Source: Bacteroides sp.
Lineage (GTDB): Bacteria; Bacteroidota; Bacteroidia; Bacteroidales; Muribaculaceae
Direction: 5' to 3'
Assembly (NCBI GenBank): GCA_014801595.1
Contig: JAAVDV010000025.1
Location: forward strand, 51,610-63,560
DNA length: 11,951 bases
A program made the translations under genes and the position numbers. Positions 1-5,336 of this stretch are shown in pieces (position 1 is the stretch's first letter; every line of letters starts with the position of its first letter). The notes under the pieces are model-generated. The model made no database searches and was not told where the DNA came from. It worked only from the letters and a program-made list of their open reading frames with translations.

Positions 1-1137
1 GTAGAGCTCTCACATGAGCCAACTGACAAGGAACTATGCGAGTTCTTCCAGTTCTCAACTCATCTTGAGGCGGCCTACTGCTCCGTTCTATACTGTCTCT
101 CCCCCTATGATCGACGTGATCGAGAGAGCCTGAGATATGAAAGAGACGATCGCCGTCTTGCATTCGCATATGCTGAGACTATCAATCATATTTTGCAGGA
201 TGACAATGTGGTGGCCATATCTCACCGTCAAGGAGGCTGGAAGGAGTTCAAATGGGATTTCAACGGAGACATTTCCTTCCGTATCGCCTCGAACTTCGGT
301 TATGGTAACAGTAGCTATCTCATGAGTAGGTTCTTCTACAAGGGACTACAACTGACTCCATATAGCAAGTTTGTGGAATATAGGTATGCCAATTATTCTG
401 ATATTATGAGATATACCTATGATTATAAAGTAAGCTATGATTCCTGGATACCTATGATGAACGATGCCATCTCATTCTATAATGCTGTCGTTGAGAAGAA
501 AGAGCATAAGATATTCGAATGGCTTGTAAACCATCTGGATAAGATGGTAATAGGCCTGAATAATATAATAACTGCCGAGGAATATTATGCCTTTCCCCCG
601 AAATATGAGAGAATCAGGGAAGATGATCTAATACGCATGAAGGCTGAGAAAGTCAAAGGCTCAATCGACTTTATCCGAAATATTCGCGAGTTGCCCGCAC
701 AGGTTAATCCGGAGACTTATGTGGAGAAGATGGAGGTAATTTTGAATAGATACCTGTCCTATTCTGAAAGATCTCTAAGTATGCTGACGGATCGAATTCG
801 GAATATAGACGACGAACTTGATGTGCTTGCTGCCAATCCCCTTATGAGAATATTCGACAGACTCTATCGCTGGCATGGAAGCCAAGAAGACTGGTCAGCT
901 AAACGCAATCGTCCGGTTATGTTGAAATATCTTCATTCAGTATGTCTCCGTCTCAAAATGTCTATGACTAACGAAAGGCTGCTGGCTGCGCATAATGAAT
1001 ATCGGGAGCTCGTAGATCTAAGATATAACTTGCAGGCTAAACGTAGTCAATCTGATGATCTCCTCTCGTTTGTAGAGAGTGCAGTAGAAAAGATTCATGC
1101 ATATTTAGGGGAACATCAGGTAGGAGAGGCTGCTTGA
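1..1137 (+). CDS. Large coiled-coil-rich cytoplasmic protein, 5' end outside the window (paralogue of the 501-aa protein at 5337-6842)
   Basis: The frame is open from base 1 to TGA at 1135-1137, so 377 residues are visible and the start lies upstream. A TTG at 193 could be mistaken for a start, but the residues before it align with the paralogue, so it is internal. Visible residues 98-102 read NFGYG, followed by an SSY and a YKG motif. The same block occurs at residues 213-230 of the protein at 5337-6842, and both proteins run about 280-290 residues further to the end. About 115 N-terminal residues are therefore probably missing here. The second half is long charged helices, probably coiled coil. 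No signal peptide or membrane segment is visible, so the protein is probably cytoplasmic. I do not recognise a named family and assign no function. A strong stem-loop follows the stop. Confidence 0.85.
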   Translation, partial: VELSHEPTDKELCEFFQFSTHLEAAYCSVLYCLSPYDRRDRESLRYERDDRRLAFAYAETINHILQDDNVVAISHRQGGWKEFKWDFNGDISFRIASNFGYGNSSYLMSRFFYKGLQLTPYSKFVEYRYANYSDIMRYTYDYKVSYDSWIPMMNDAISFYNAVVEKKEHKIFEWLVNHLDKMVIGLNNIITAEEYYAFPPKYERIREDDLIRMKAEKVKGSIDFIRNIRELPAQVNPETYVEKMEVILNRYLSYSERSLSMLTDRIRNIDDELDVLAANPLMRIFDRLYRWHGSQEDWSAKRNRPVMLKYLHSVCLRLKMSMTNERLLAAHNEYRELVDLRYNLQAKRSQSDDLLSFVESAVEKIHAYLGEHQVGEAA

Positions 1138-1143
1138 TGCTAT

Positions 1144-1199
1144 AGGTTATTCGACAGAGGTTAGTCTTAACGGCTATCCTCTGTCGGTAATAGTTACCT
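1144..1199 (+). terminator. Stem-loop after the first gene, probable terminator
   Basis: Perfect 9-bp stem CGACAGAGG (1152-1160) / CCTCTGTCG (1178-1186) with a 17-base loop. Outer bases AGGTTATT and AATAGTTACCT can extend it imperfectly. It begins just after the stop at 1137. There is no long U tract, so intrinsic termination is inferred from the stem and its position. Confidence 0.55.
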
Positions 1200-1336
1200 T
1201 AAGAATTCGAATGAGGATGTCTCCAACGAGCATGTCTCCAAACCTGTACCATCCTACGTAAGTATTATTACATGGAGGAGAATCCCGGCAGACGCGTGAT
1301 AAAGCCAGACTTGACTTTGCTTTCAATCTTTCCTTC

Positions 1337-1519
1337 ATGGCTCTCAATGTATGCAAGGAGGTCATAAGGAAAGATTATCCCGATCTGTCGGTGGCGCAGT
1401 TCAAACGCCTTATGTTTGAGGCTTATATCGCCTCAACAATTATTTTGACTGACGGACAATCTCCGCATCTCAAAATAATTCAGAAGATAAATCATCTGTT
1501 GACTCAATTAGCAGCTTAG
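1337..1519 (+). CDS. Small orphan ORF, or 3' remnant of a longer gene (60 aa from ATG)
   Basis: ATG at 1337 gives 60 residues ending at TAG 1517-1519. The frame stays open upstream to 1262 (stop TAA 1259-1261). Those 25 extra codons also read like an amphipathic helical protein (for example ARLDFAFNLSF), with no ATG, GTG or TTG codon to start them. The frame therefore looks like the end of a longer helical gene whose 5' part is lost or altered, with 1337 as a possible salvage start. The segment QFKRLMFEAYIAS is strongly helical. There is no signal peptide, no clear ribosome binding site at 1337 and no recognisable family. It could be a functional short protein or a pseudogene. It sits between the terminator at 1144-1199 and the exported protein at 1570. 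Confidence 0.4.
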   Translation: MALNVCKEVIRKDYPDLSVAQFKRLMFEAYIASTIILTDGQSPHLKIIQKINHLLTQLAA

Positions 1520-1569
1520 CTGTAACTGAGCGACCTCAAATTTTACTGAACTATTGTAAAATCTTATAT

Positions 1570-2112
1570 ATGAAATATTTTATTTTGACTGCAGTTGTTT
1601 GCATTGTTTTAGGGTTTGGATTTTCCATCTGGCATGCTTCCGGGACTTCAAAAGCTAGCATACCTGAGTCTGTGCTTATAGATTCTAAGTTGCTGTCGGC
1701 AACCGACATCAGGAAGACTCATGCTGATTCTATAGCTGAGTTCATAGAATGGTACGAGGCGATGTGCGATACGATGTGCAGTCTGAGTAAGTTGAGTGAA
1801 TTCCAAAAAGTCGGTCCCCATATGAATGAGGAAATGTACAGACGATTTTCTACCTGGCATATTAAATTGATGCCTGATGACAAGAAGGCTATAGGTAAAA
1901 GCTTCAAAGCGAAACTAAGGCCGATTTGCGAGCTTTCACGAGCCATGATGAATGCCATGGATGTACTTGACTATGAAATAACTTCAGAGCATGTTGATCG
2001 TATGGTGGAGATGGGATCAATTGGTTTCGATATAGTTATGGATACTACCATGTATCTCGACCATTACGTGAAATGGTGTGTCGCAAATTATAATCCGCCT
2101 ACAGTTCAATAA
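1570..2112 (+). CDS. Exported or membrane-anchored hypothetical protein, 180 aa
   Basis: The ATG at 1570 is followed directly by a hydrophobic stretch (residues 4-21, FILTAVVCIVLGFGFS) behind one lysine. This is either a signal peptide or an uncleaved anchor, so the remaining roughly 155 residues should lie in the periplasm. They are mostly alpha-helical, with several cysteines (in EAMCDTMCS, PICEL and KWCVAN) that could pair after export. No lipobox is evident. No family is recognised, so no function is assigned. The gene stands alone: 50 bases after the small ORF and 224 before the TonB-C gene. A weak hairpin follows the stop. Confidence 0.8.
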   Translation: MKYFILTAVVCIVLGFGFSIWHASGTSKASIPESVLIDSKLLSATDIRKTHADSIAEFIEWYEAMCDTMCSLSKLSEFQKVGPHMNEEMYRRFSTWHIKLMPDDKKAIGKSFKAKLRPICELSRAMMNAMDVLDYEITSEHVDRMVEMGSIGFDIVMDTTMYLDHYVKWCVANYNPPTVQ

Positions 2113-2127
2113 TGGTGTATATTGAAT

Positions 2128-2148
2128 TATACCTGTCTTTTAGGTATA
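2128..2148 (+). terminator. Short hairpin after the 180-aa gene
   Basis: TATACCT (2128-2134) and AGGTATA (2142-2148) form a 7-bp stem with a T-rich loop, 15 bases after the stop. The lead-in TTGAATTATACC (2122-2133) recurs after the 501-aa gene at 6850-6861, also as part of a hairpin. The stem is AT-rich and weak. The rest of the gap to 2337 shows only a possible -7 box. Confidence 0.35.
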
Positions 2149-2283
2149 TGACAAATATATGAAGACATTGAATTTGGGGTATGAGTTGGTCGCATGAGGA
2201 TGGTTGCAACATCTTCCAATCCATATTTGACAAACGACTTAGACCTTCTTCTATGTTTCAGAATTATTATCGGTTAATATTTA

Positions 2284-2291
2284 TATCTTTA
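2284..2291 (+). promoter_or_regulatory. Possible -7 box for the TonB-C gene
   Basis: TATCTTTA matches seven of eight positions of TAnnTTTG and lies 45 bases before the ATG at 2337. No convincing TTTG -33 box is seen at the right distance, so this is tentative. Confidence 0.3.
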
Positions 2292-2336
2292 TGTTCAAAA
2301 ACTTCCCATTATAATAGTAGTAATCCTTGACTCCAT

Positions 2337-2888
2337 ATGAATTATGTGAGTGTAAATGATATGAATATTTGTAAGTTGATAATCGCGTTGGCTGTCTTGC
2401 CCTTTAGCTTTAATGTGGATCTGGAGGCAGAGAATGTGTACGCGGATGAAGTACTTGTCATTGATCCGGATGAAAAATATGAAGTCTATGATCCCGATTT
2501 TACGTCAAAGGCTGACGTTGAAAAATCGCAGGATGATGTAAAGGGTGAGATTTTCGATCATATAGAGGAACTCCCTGAATTCATAGGTGGACAGCAAGCG
2601 TTGATATCGTATCTATGCAACGAAATTCGTTATCCTGAACAGGCTCTTAAAGATAAAATCGAAGGACGTGTAGTTGTTCGGTTTGTTGTCGATCTACTGG
2701 GGAGAGTGTGTGATCCTACAGTTGTTCATGGTGTGCGCTCCGATCTTGATGAGGAGGCTATTCGTGTTGTCAGGAACATGCCTCTATGGCTGCCCGGTCG
2801 TATTGGTGGAGAACCGGTTAACTGTTATTTTCTCCTACCCGTAAACTATCGGTTTACACCTCAGGATGAGCAGATTCCTCCGCGATGA
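2337..2888 (+). CDS. Secreted TonB C-terminal domain protein
   Basis: Residues about 75-174 fit the TonB C-terminal domain (PF03544): a GGQQALISYL helix, an EIRYPEQA segment, the EGRVVVRFVVD strand, a D-L-D-E-E-A-I-R-V-V helix, MPLWLPG and a closing LPVNYRF strand. TonB passes proton-motive energy to outer-membrane transporters. This copy lacks the usual long proline-rich linker. Its N-terminus (residues 9-33) looks like a signal peptide, not the classical TonB anchor, so it may be periplasmic and need another partner. An internal ATG at 2361 gives a more compact signal sequence and could be the true start. Such standalone TonB-C proteins are common in Bacteroidetes. The domain call is firm; the energy-transducing role is not. 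Confidence 0.85.
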   Translation: MNYVSVNDMNICKLIIALAVLPFSFNVDLEAENVYADEVLVIDPDEKYEVYDPDFTSKADVEKSQDDVKGEIFDHIEELPEFIGGQQALISYLCNEIRYPEQALKDKIEGRVVVRFVVDLLGRVCDPTVVHGVRSDLDEEAIRVVRNMPLWLPGRIGGEPVNCYFLLPVNYRFTPQDEQIPPR

Positions 2889-2943
2889 TCAAGCTCCACG
2901 GAAGAAACGGCGTTTGTCGCGTAAGCCCTATGGTCTTTGGTTC

Positions 2944-2990
2944 TATGGACAAAAATCCCTATTGAATTATGGACAAAAGTTCTATTGAAT
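2944..2990. repeat. Two-copy tandem repeat, unit 23-24 bp
   Basis: Two adjacent units, 2944-2967 and 2968-2990, both begin TATGGACAAAA and end CTATTGAAT, differing only in the middle. A third TATGG start follows at 2993. The repeat sits in the gap between the TonB-C and NERD genes. It may be a small intergenic repeat family of this genome; no function is visible. Confidence 0.7.
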
Positions 2991-3050
2991 TCCTATGGGC
3001 CAAGCACCGATGGTTTACCTTTTGCTTGCCGAGGTATATTATCCTGAAGT

Positions 3051-3656
3051 ATGACTGATTTATATATGTATATTGCTATGAATGGATTTTTGCTGTTATC
3101 GGGAGGATTGGCCGGAATAGGATGTATATGCCTGTTATTGCTCGTGTGCTCTCCGACCAAAGGATGGGCAGGAGAGATGCTGGTACGGTTGGTATTGAAA
3201 TTCACGGCTCCTAAAGATTCGATTATCTTTAATAATCTGTATTTCCATAATGGGAGACAATCGTGTCAGATAGATCACCTTATCATCTCCCCGAAAGGGG
3301 TATTCGTCGTAGAAACCAAGACTTTTCTCGGTGAGGTGTCCGGGGCGGCGTTAGGTCCCAAGATTCACAGGCGTGTACTTGGAATGTCATATTGGATGAG
3401 AAATCCTGTTGACCAAAACGAATATCATTTGCGATTTCTTAGGGATAATCTACCGGTTATAAGGTCCTATGTCGGCGCATTACGTTCGATTGTGGTCTAT
3501 TCCTTCATGACTCGTCTGCGGATTACGGGAAATCCGGGGTTTATCGGCACATTGCGCGATATTCCCTACATGTTGGCCCGATACGGCACCGCCTCTTTGA
3601 GTCTTGCCGAACGCGATGCCATAGCAGCGGAAATCGGCAGATTCAACCGACGTTGA
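3051..3656 (+). CDS. Membrane-anchored NERD-domain protein (nuclease-related)
   Basis: One hydrophobic helix (residues 11-33, GFLLLSGGLAGIGCICLLLL) precedes a NERD domain (PF08378) at about 38-140. The pattern is GWAGE (glutamate 42), QIDHLII (aspartate 75) and VFVVETK (glutamate 88, lysine 90). These are the expected positions of a PD-(D/E)xK nuclease-like core. A conserved NPVDQNEYHLRFL helix follows at 118-130. NERD proteins are thought to act on nucleic acids, but activity and substrate are generally unproven. Here the catalytic-type residues are intact. With a single N-terminal helix, the domain could face the cytoplasm or the periplasm. The gene stands alone, with 162 bases upstream containing a tandem repeat. 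The 201-aa length is usual for a single-domain NERD protein. Confidence 0.88.
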   Translation: MTDLYMYIAMNGFLLLSGGLAGIGCICLLLLVCSPTKGWAGEMLVRLVLKFTAPKDSIIFNNLYFHNGRQSCQIDHLIISPKGVFVVETKTFLGEVSGAALGPKIHRRVLGMSYWMRNPVDQNEYHLRFLRDNLPVIRSYVGALRSIVVYSFMTRLRITGNPGFIGTLRDIPYMLARYGTASLSLAERDAIAAEIGRFNRR

Positions 3657-3661
3657 CAGAT

Positions 3662-3738
3662 GATATGAGAAATCTCTTCGGCCTCTTGCTCAGGTGGAAT
3701 TATTACAGTATATTTACAAATTGTGCCCATGAAATTCT
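3662..3738 (+). other. Leader remnant of an ATPase gene (promoter and start codon only)
   Basis: This stretch aligns with 9236-9353, including CTCTTGCTCAGGT versus TTCTTGCTCAAGT and GCCCATGAAATT versus GCCTATGAAATT. In copy B the ATG opens a 17-codon stub that looks like an ATPase N-terminus. Here similarity stops after ATGAAATTCT at 3738, where the frame reads ATG AAA TTC TGA. A promoter shape is visible: CTTG (3685-3688), 20 bases, TATATTTA (3709-3716). It is probably a relic left after the coding region was lost. Bases 3739-3832 hold nothing clear. Confidence 0.55.
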
Positions 3739-3832
3739 GAAGTCCCTCGCGACATCTTGGAATAAAGAGCTAAGGGCGATATCTATCCAGAAATTCCTGT
3801 GCTGATAAAACTGGTATCAAGAAATATACGTT

Positions 3833-4069
3833 TCATTTTGACATGAGGTATTTGGTACGTTCGTCTTCCATATCTATCACGGATGGATTCACACTGTTAC
3901 TCAGGTTTTTCATTTTTTTGATCCATTCAGTAGTTTCTGAATCCTCTTGGACGTGGTCCTCGCTATAATCCCTCATTGATGTGCGTACAACACCTTTGAT
4001 ATTCTCCAGTATAAGAGTTATAAGGGATGCGTCCGCTCCTTGTTCTAATGTTACGACTACCTGTTTCAT
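3833..4069 (-). CDS. Small antitoxin-like protein, 78 aa
   Basis: The gene reads leftward from ATG at 4069. The first 35 residues (MKQVVVTLEQGADASLITLI, then a helix and VVRTSMR) predict a short strand plus helix. An acidic linker follows, ending in MEDERTKYLMSK. This layout resembles the small type II antitoxins that precede RelE/YoeB-type toxins in Bacteroidetes, which neutralise the toxin through their C-terminal part and repress their own promoter. The assignment comes from memory of the family and is tentative. A clear promoter lies just upstream. No intact toxin gene follows on the minus strand before the NERD gene, so it is an orphan. Past the TGA the same frame continues for 22 codons (including IPVLSAQEFLDRYRP) to a TAG, hinting at a former fusion, decay or a lost downstream gene. 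Confidence 0.65.
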   Translation of the reverse strand: MKQVVVTLEQGADASLITLILENIKGVVRTSMRDYSEDHVQEDSETTEWIKKMKNLSNSVNPSVIDMEDERTKYLMSK

Positions 4070-4089
4070 TACTTTGAATATTTATGTGG

Positions 4090-4120
4090 TAAAGTTAATC
4101 GATTTCTTTGAAAATTCAAA
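4090..4120 (-). promoter_or_regulatory. Promoter of the minus-strand antitoxin-like gene
   Basis: Read on the minus strand: TTTG (4120-4117), exactly 19 bases, then TAACTTTA (4097-4090), against the Bacteroidetes pattern TTTG / TAnnTTTG. The -7 box ends 20 bases before the ATG at 4069, giving a short leader. It is one of the best promoter matches in the window. Confidence 0.65.
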
Positions 4121-4127
4121 ACGTCTA

Positions 4128-4250
4128 TCAGACAGGTCCTGATTTCCTGACCAATGAAACGTCATAAAAACAAAGCTCCAATGCATCCGGGTCATCTTTA
4201 CCTTTGCCGGTCGTACGGTATTCATTTATATGGAAAAGAAACTTAGAACA
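4128..4250 (-). pseudogene. Remnant of a DUF6169-like gene
   Basis: On the minus strand this encodes DDPDALELCFYDVSLVRKSG, the same 20 residues as positions 32-51 of the intact 162-aa protein at 9450-9938. Bases 4138-4196 match 9787-9845 with one difference in 59 (hand alignment). Upstream the frame continues as FLFHINEYRTTGKGK, which resembles the equivalent HILVALSNYDHT part of the intact protein more loosely. The remnant therefore seems to reach about 4245. It ends early at TGA (4128-4130), so about 110 C-terminal residues are missing, as is the small partner gene. The right end runs into the WG-repeat gene on the opposite strand. The edges are approximate. Confidence 0.75.
4199..4206 (+). 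promoter_or_regulatory. Possible -7 box for the WG-repeat gene
   Basis: TACCTTTG is a full match to TAnnTTTG, 23 bases before the ATG at 4230. It lies inside the minus-strand remnant, and no TTTG is seen at the -33 distance. It may be a promoter acquired at the junction or a chance match. Confidence 0.3.
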
Positions 4251-4796
4251 AGAAGCGGGAATGGGAAATCCGGTTTTGTAGATATGGAGGGTAAATGGAT
4301 CATCCCTCCGATTTTTGACAGTGCAAGAAACTTTCGGGAGGGAACGGCCTGTGTATCGATCGACGGTTTGTATGGATATCTCCTCGAAGATGGTTCTTAT
4401 CTGATTCCCCCCATGTATGAATATGCGGAATCTTTCTGGACAGGAGTAGCTGCCGTAACGGTTAATGGAAAAGTTGGATTCATCAATAAGGAGGGTATAT
4501 TCGTGATACCTCCTATATTCGACAGGGCGGCTAATTTTTTTCACAGAGAGTTCGCATATGTGGTGCTCAACGGTAAGTCCGGCTGGATGAATTTGGATGG
4601 CAGTTACCTCGTAGAGCCTATTTACGATGATTCTTTTCATCATGTTCGCTGGATAGAGGTGATGCTTGACGGCAAACTCGGCGCGCTTTATCCATCCGGC
4701 GAAGAAATCGTGCCATGCAGGTTCGATTGCATAAGAGAGGTTGACGGCAGTTTATATCTTCTGGCGGGAGGCGTGTGGTATGTAAAGAAATTCTGA
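4230..4796 (+). CDS. WG-repeat protein, 188 aa, probably 5'-truncated
   Basis: Five tandem WG-type repeats (PF14903) at about residues 12-45, 46-79, 80-113, 114-146 and 147-188. Each follows the pattern G-K-x-G-[FYW]-x-x-x-x-G-x-x-[IL]-[IV]-P-P-x-[FY]-[DE]. Clear cases are KSGFVDMEGKWIIPPIFD, KVGFINKEGIFVIPPIFD and KSGWMNLDGSYLVEPIYD. The last repeat is degenerate and ends in GGVWYVKKF. WG repeats build a beta-rich scaffold, and most members have no known partner. The first 10 codons (MEKKLRTRSG) appear to be read from the antisense strand of the DUF6169-like remnant. The original N-terminus was probably lost, and this start is a replacement. There is no signal peptide. The 3' end from 4556 is duplicated at 10172. 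The repeat call is firm; the start and native state are less so. Confidence 0.85.
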   Translation: MEKKLRTRSGNGKSGFVDMEGKWIIPPIFDSARNFREGTACVSIDGLYGYLLEDGSYLIPPMYEYAESFWTGVAAVTVNGKVGFINKEGIFVIPPIFDRAANFFHREFAYVVLNGKSGWMNLDGSYLVEPIYDDSFHHVRWIEVMLDGKLGALYPSGEEIVPCRFDCIREVDGSLYLLAGGVWYVKKF

Positions 4797-4813
4797 GCCA
4801 TAGCCGTATAATC

Positions 4814-4856
4814 CGGATTCAATGCAGTAAATCAATGATTTACTGCATTGAATCCG
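4814..4856. terminator. Perfect 21-bp hairpin after the WG gene, copy A
   Basis: The arms 4814-4834 and 4836-4856 are perfect reverse complements with a single central A at 4835. The left arm begins CGGATTCAATGCAG. It starts 17 bases after the WG stop. Copy B at 10430-10472 has identical arms but a central T. In RNA the middle bases must open to form a loop, making a very strong, bidirectional stem. Termination is inferred; there is no U tract. Confidence 0.75.
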
Positions 4857-4858
4857 TT

Positions 4859-4990
4859 ATTCCCTTGGATTTTATCTGAAACGTGGCGATTATTCCCTTG
4901 GATTTTATCTGAAATAAGTGGATTATTCCTTTGGATTTTGTCTGAAATAAGCGGCTTATTCCCTTGGATTTTATCTGAAATAAGCAGATT
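4859..4990. repeat. Four 33-bp tandem repeats, copy A
   Basis: Units start at 4859, 4892, 4925 and 4958. The core is CCCTTGGATTTTATCTGAAA, then TAAG-x-GGATT. Unit 1 differs near its end (ACGTGGCG) and unit 3 has CCTTTGG and TTTTGTC. Because 33 is a multiple of three, one frame is open (LFPWILSEISG repeated), but it would need a TTG start inside the hairpin, so I treat it as non-coding. The remaining 4991-5336 holds a hairpin (5146-5173) and a promoter (5238-5245), and no gene. Confidence 0.88.
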
Positions 4991-5145
4991 ACTCCTTATC
5001 GGCATTATCCGATCTTCAGCTTCCGGAATGAATGCGCCGCAGTTGGTTCGTAAATTAAAACGGGTATTTCATAAATAATTCCTCCGGGGATGGTGCGCTT
5101 TGACTCGTCCTACTGCACAAATGCTTCGTCAACTAATTATCTGAC

Positions 5146-5173
5146 TCATCTTCTGCAATGTTGCAGAAGATGA
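5146..5173. other. Perfect 13-bp inverted repeat in the intergenic gap
   Basis: TCATCTTCTGCAA (5146-5158) and TTGCAGAAGATGA (5161-5173) are perfect reverse complements with TG between them. It lies 163 bases upstream of the 501-aa gene and before its likely promoter. It could be a terminator for transcripts from the left, or an operator. A diverged copy of the left part (TGACTCGTCCTACTGCA) starts at 5101. Confidence 0.6.
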
Positions 5174-5212
5174 ACTTCCTTTACATCGACAAATAAGTAT
5201 AATATTGCAGTT

Positions 5213-5245
5213 TTTTAGAAGTAGAATAAGAAGTATGTAATTTTG
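5213..5245 (+). promoter_or_regulatory. Likely promoter of the 501-aa gene
   Basis: The -7 box TAATTTTG (5238-5245) fully matches TAnnTTTG. Its upstream partner is the weak TTTT at 5213-5216, with 21 bases between. It would give a leader of about 85 bases before the ATG at 5337. Confidence 0.5.
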
Positions 5246-5336
5246 CATCGTAAATCGTTGAGAAAGGGTCCCCGGTAGGATTACTTCCTGACACGAAATC
5301 ACCAAAGACTATAATACACTTCTTACTTTATTTACT

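Noticed and set aside
137..325. 62-codon plus-strand frame
   Set aside because: Out-of-frame shadow within the first gene, whose frame is open from base 1 and matches its paralogue.
3660..3760. Minus-strand reading YTVIIPPEQEAEEI, like the N-terminus of a RelE/YoeB-type toxin following the antitoxin-like gene
   Set aside because: The same DNA is conserved at 9236-9343 as the leader of an ATPase start codon, with promoter boxes on the plus strand. Copy B has a one-base indel in the toxin-like frame. The leader reading explains both copies better.
4128..4643. 171-codon minus-strand frame opposite the WG gene
   Set aside because: Only the part up to about 4250 matches a real protein. The rest is the antisense of the WG repeats.
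4859..4990. CRISPR array
   Set aside because: The 33-bp units are directly adjacent with no unique spacers, and no cas gene is present.
4848..5078. 76-codon open frame across the 33-bp repeats (LFPWILSEISG repeated)
   Set aside because: It starts at a TTG inside the hairpin, exists because the repeat length is a multiple of three, and copy B gives a different tail. It is treated as non-coding repeat.
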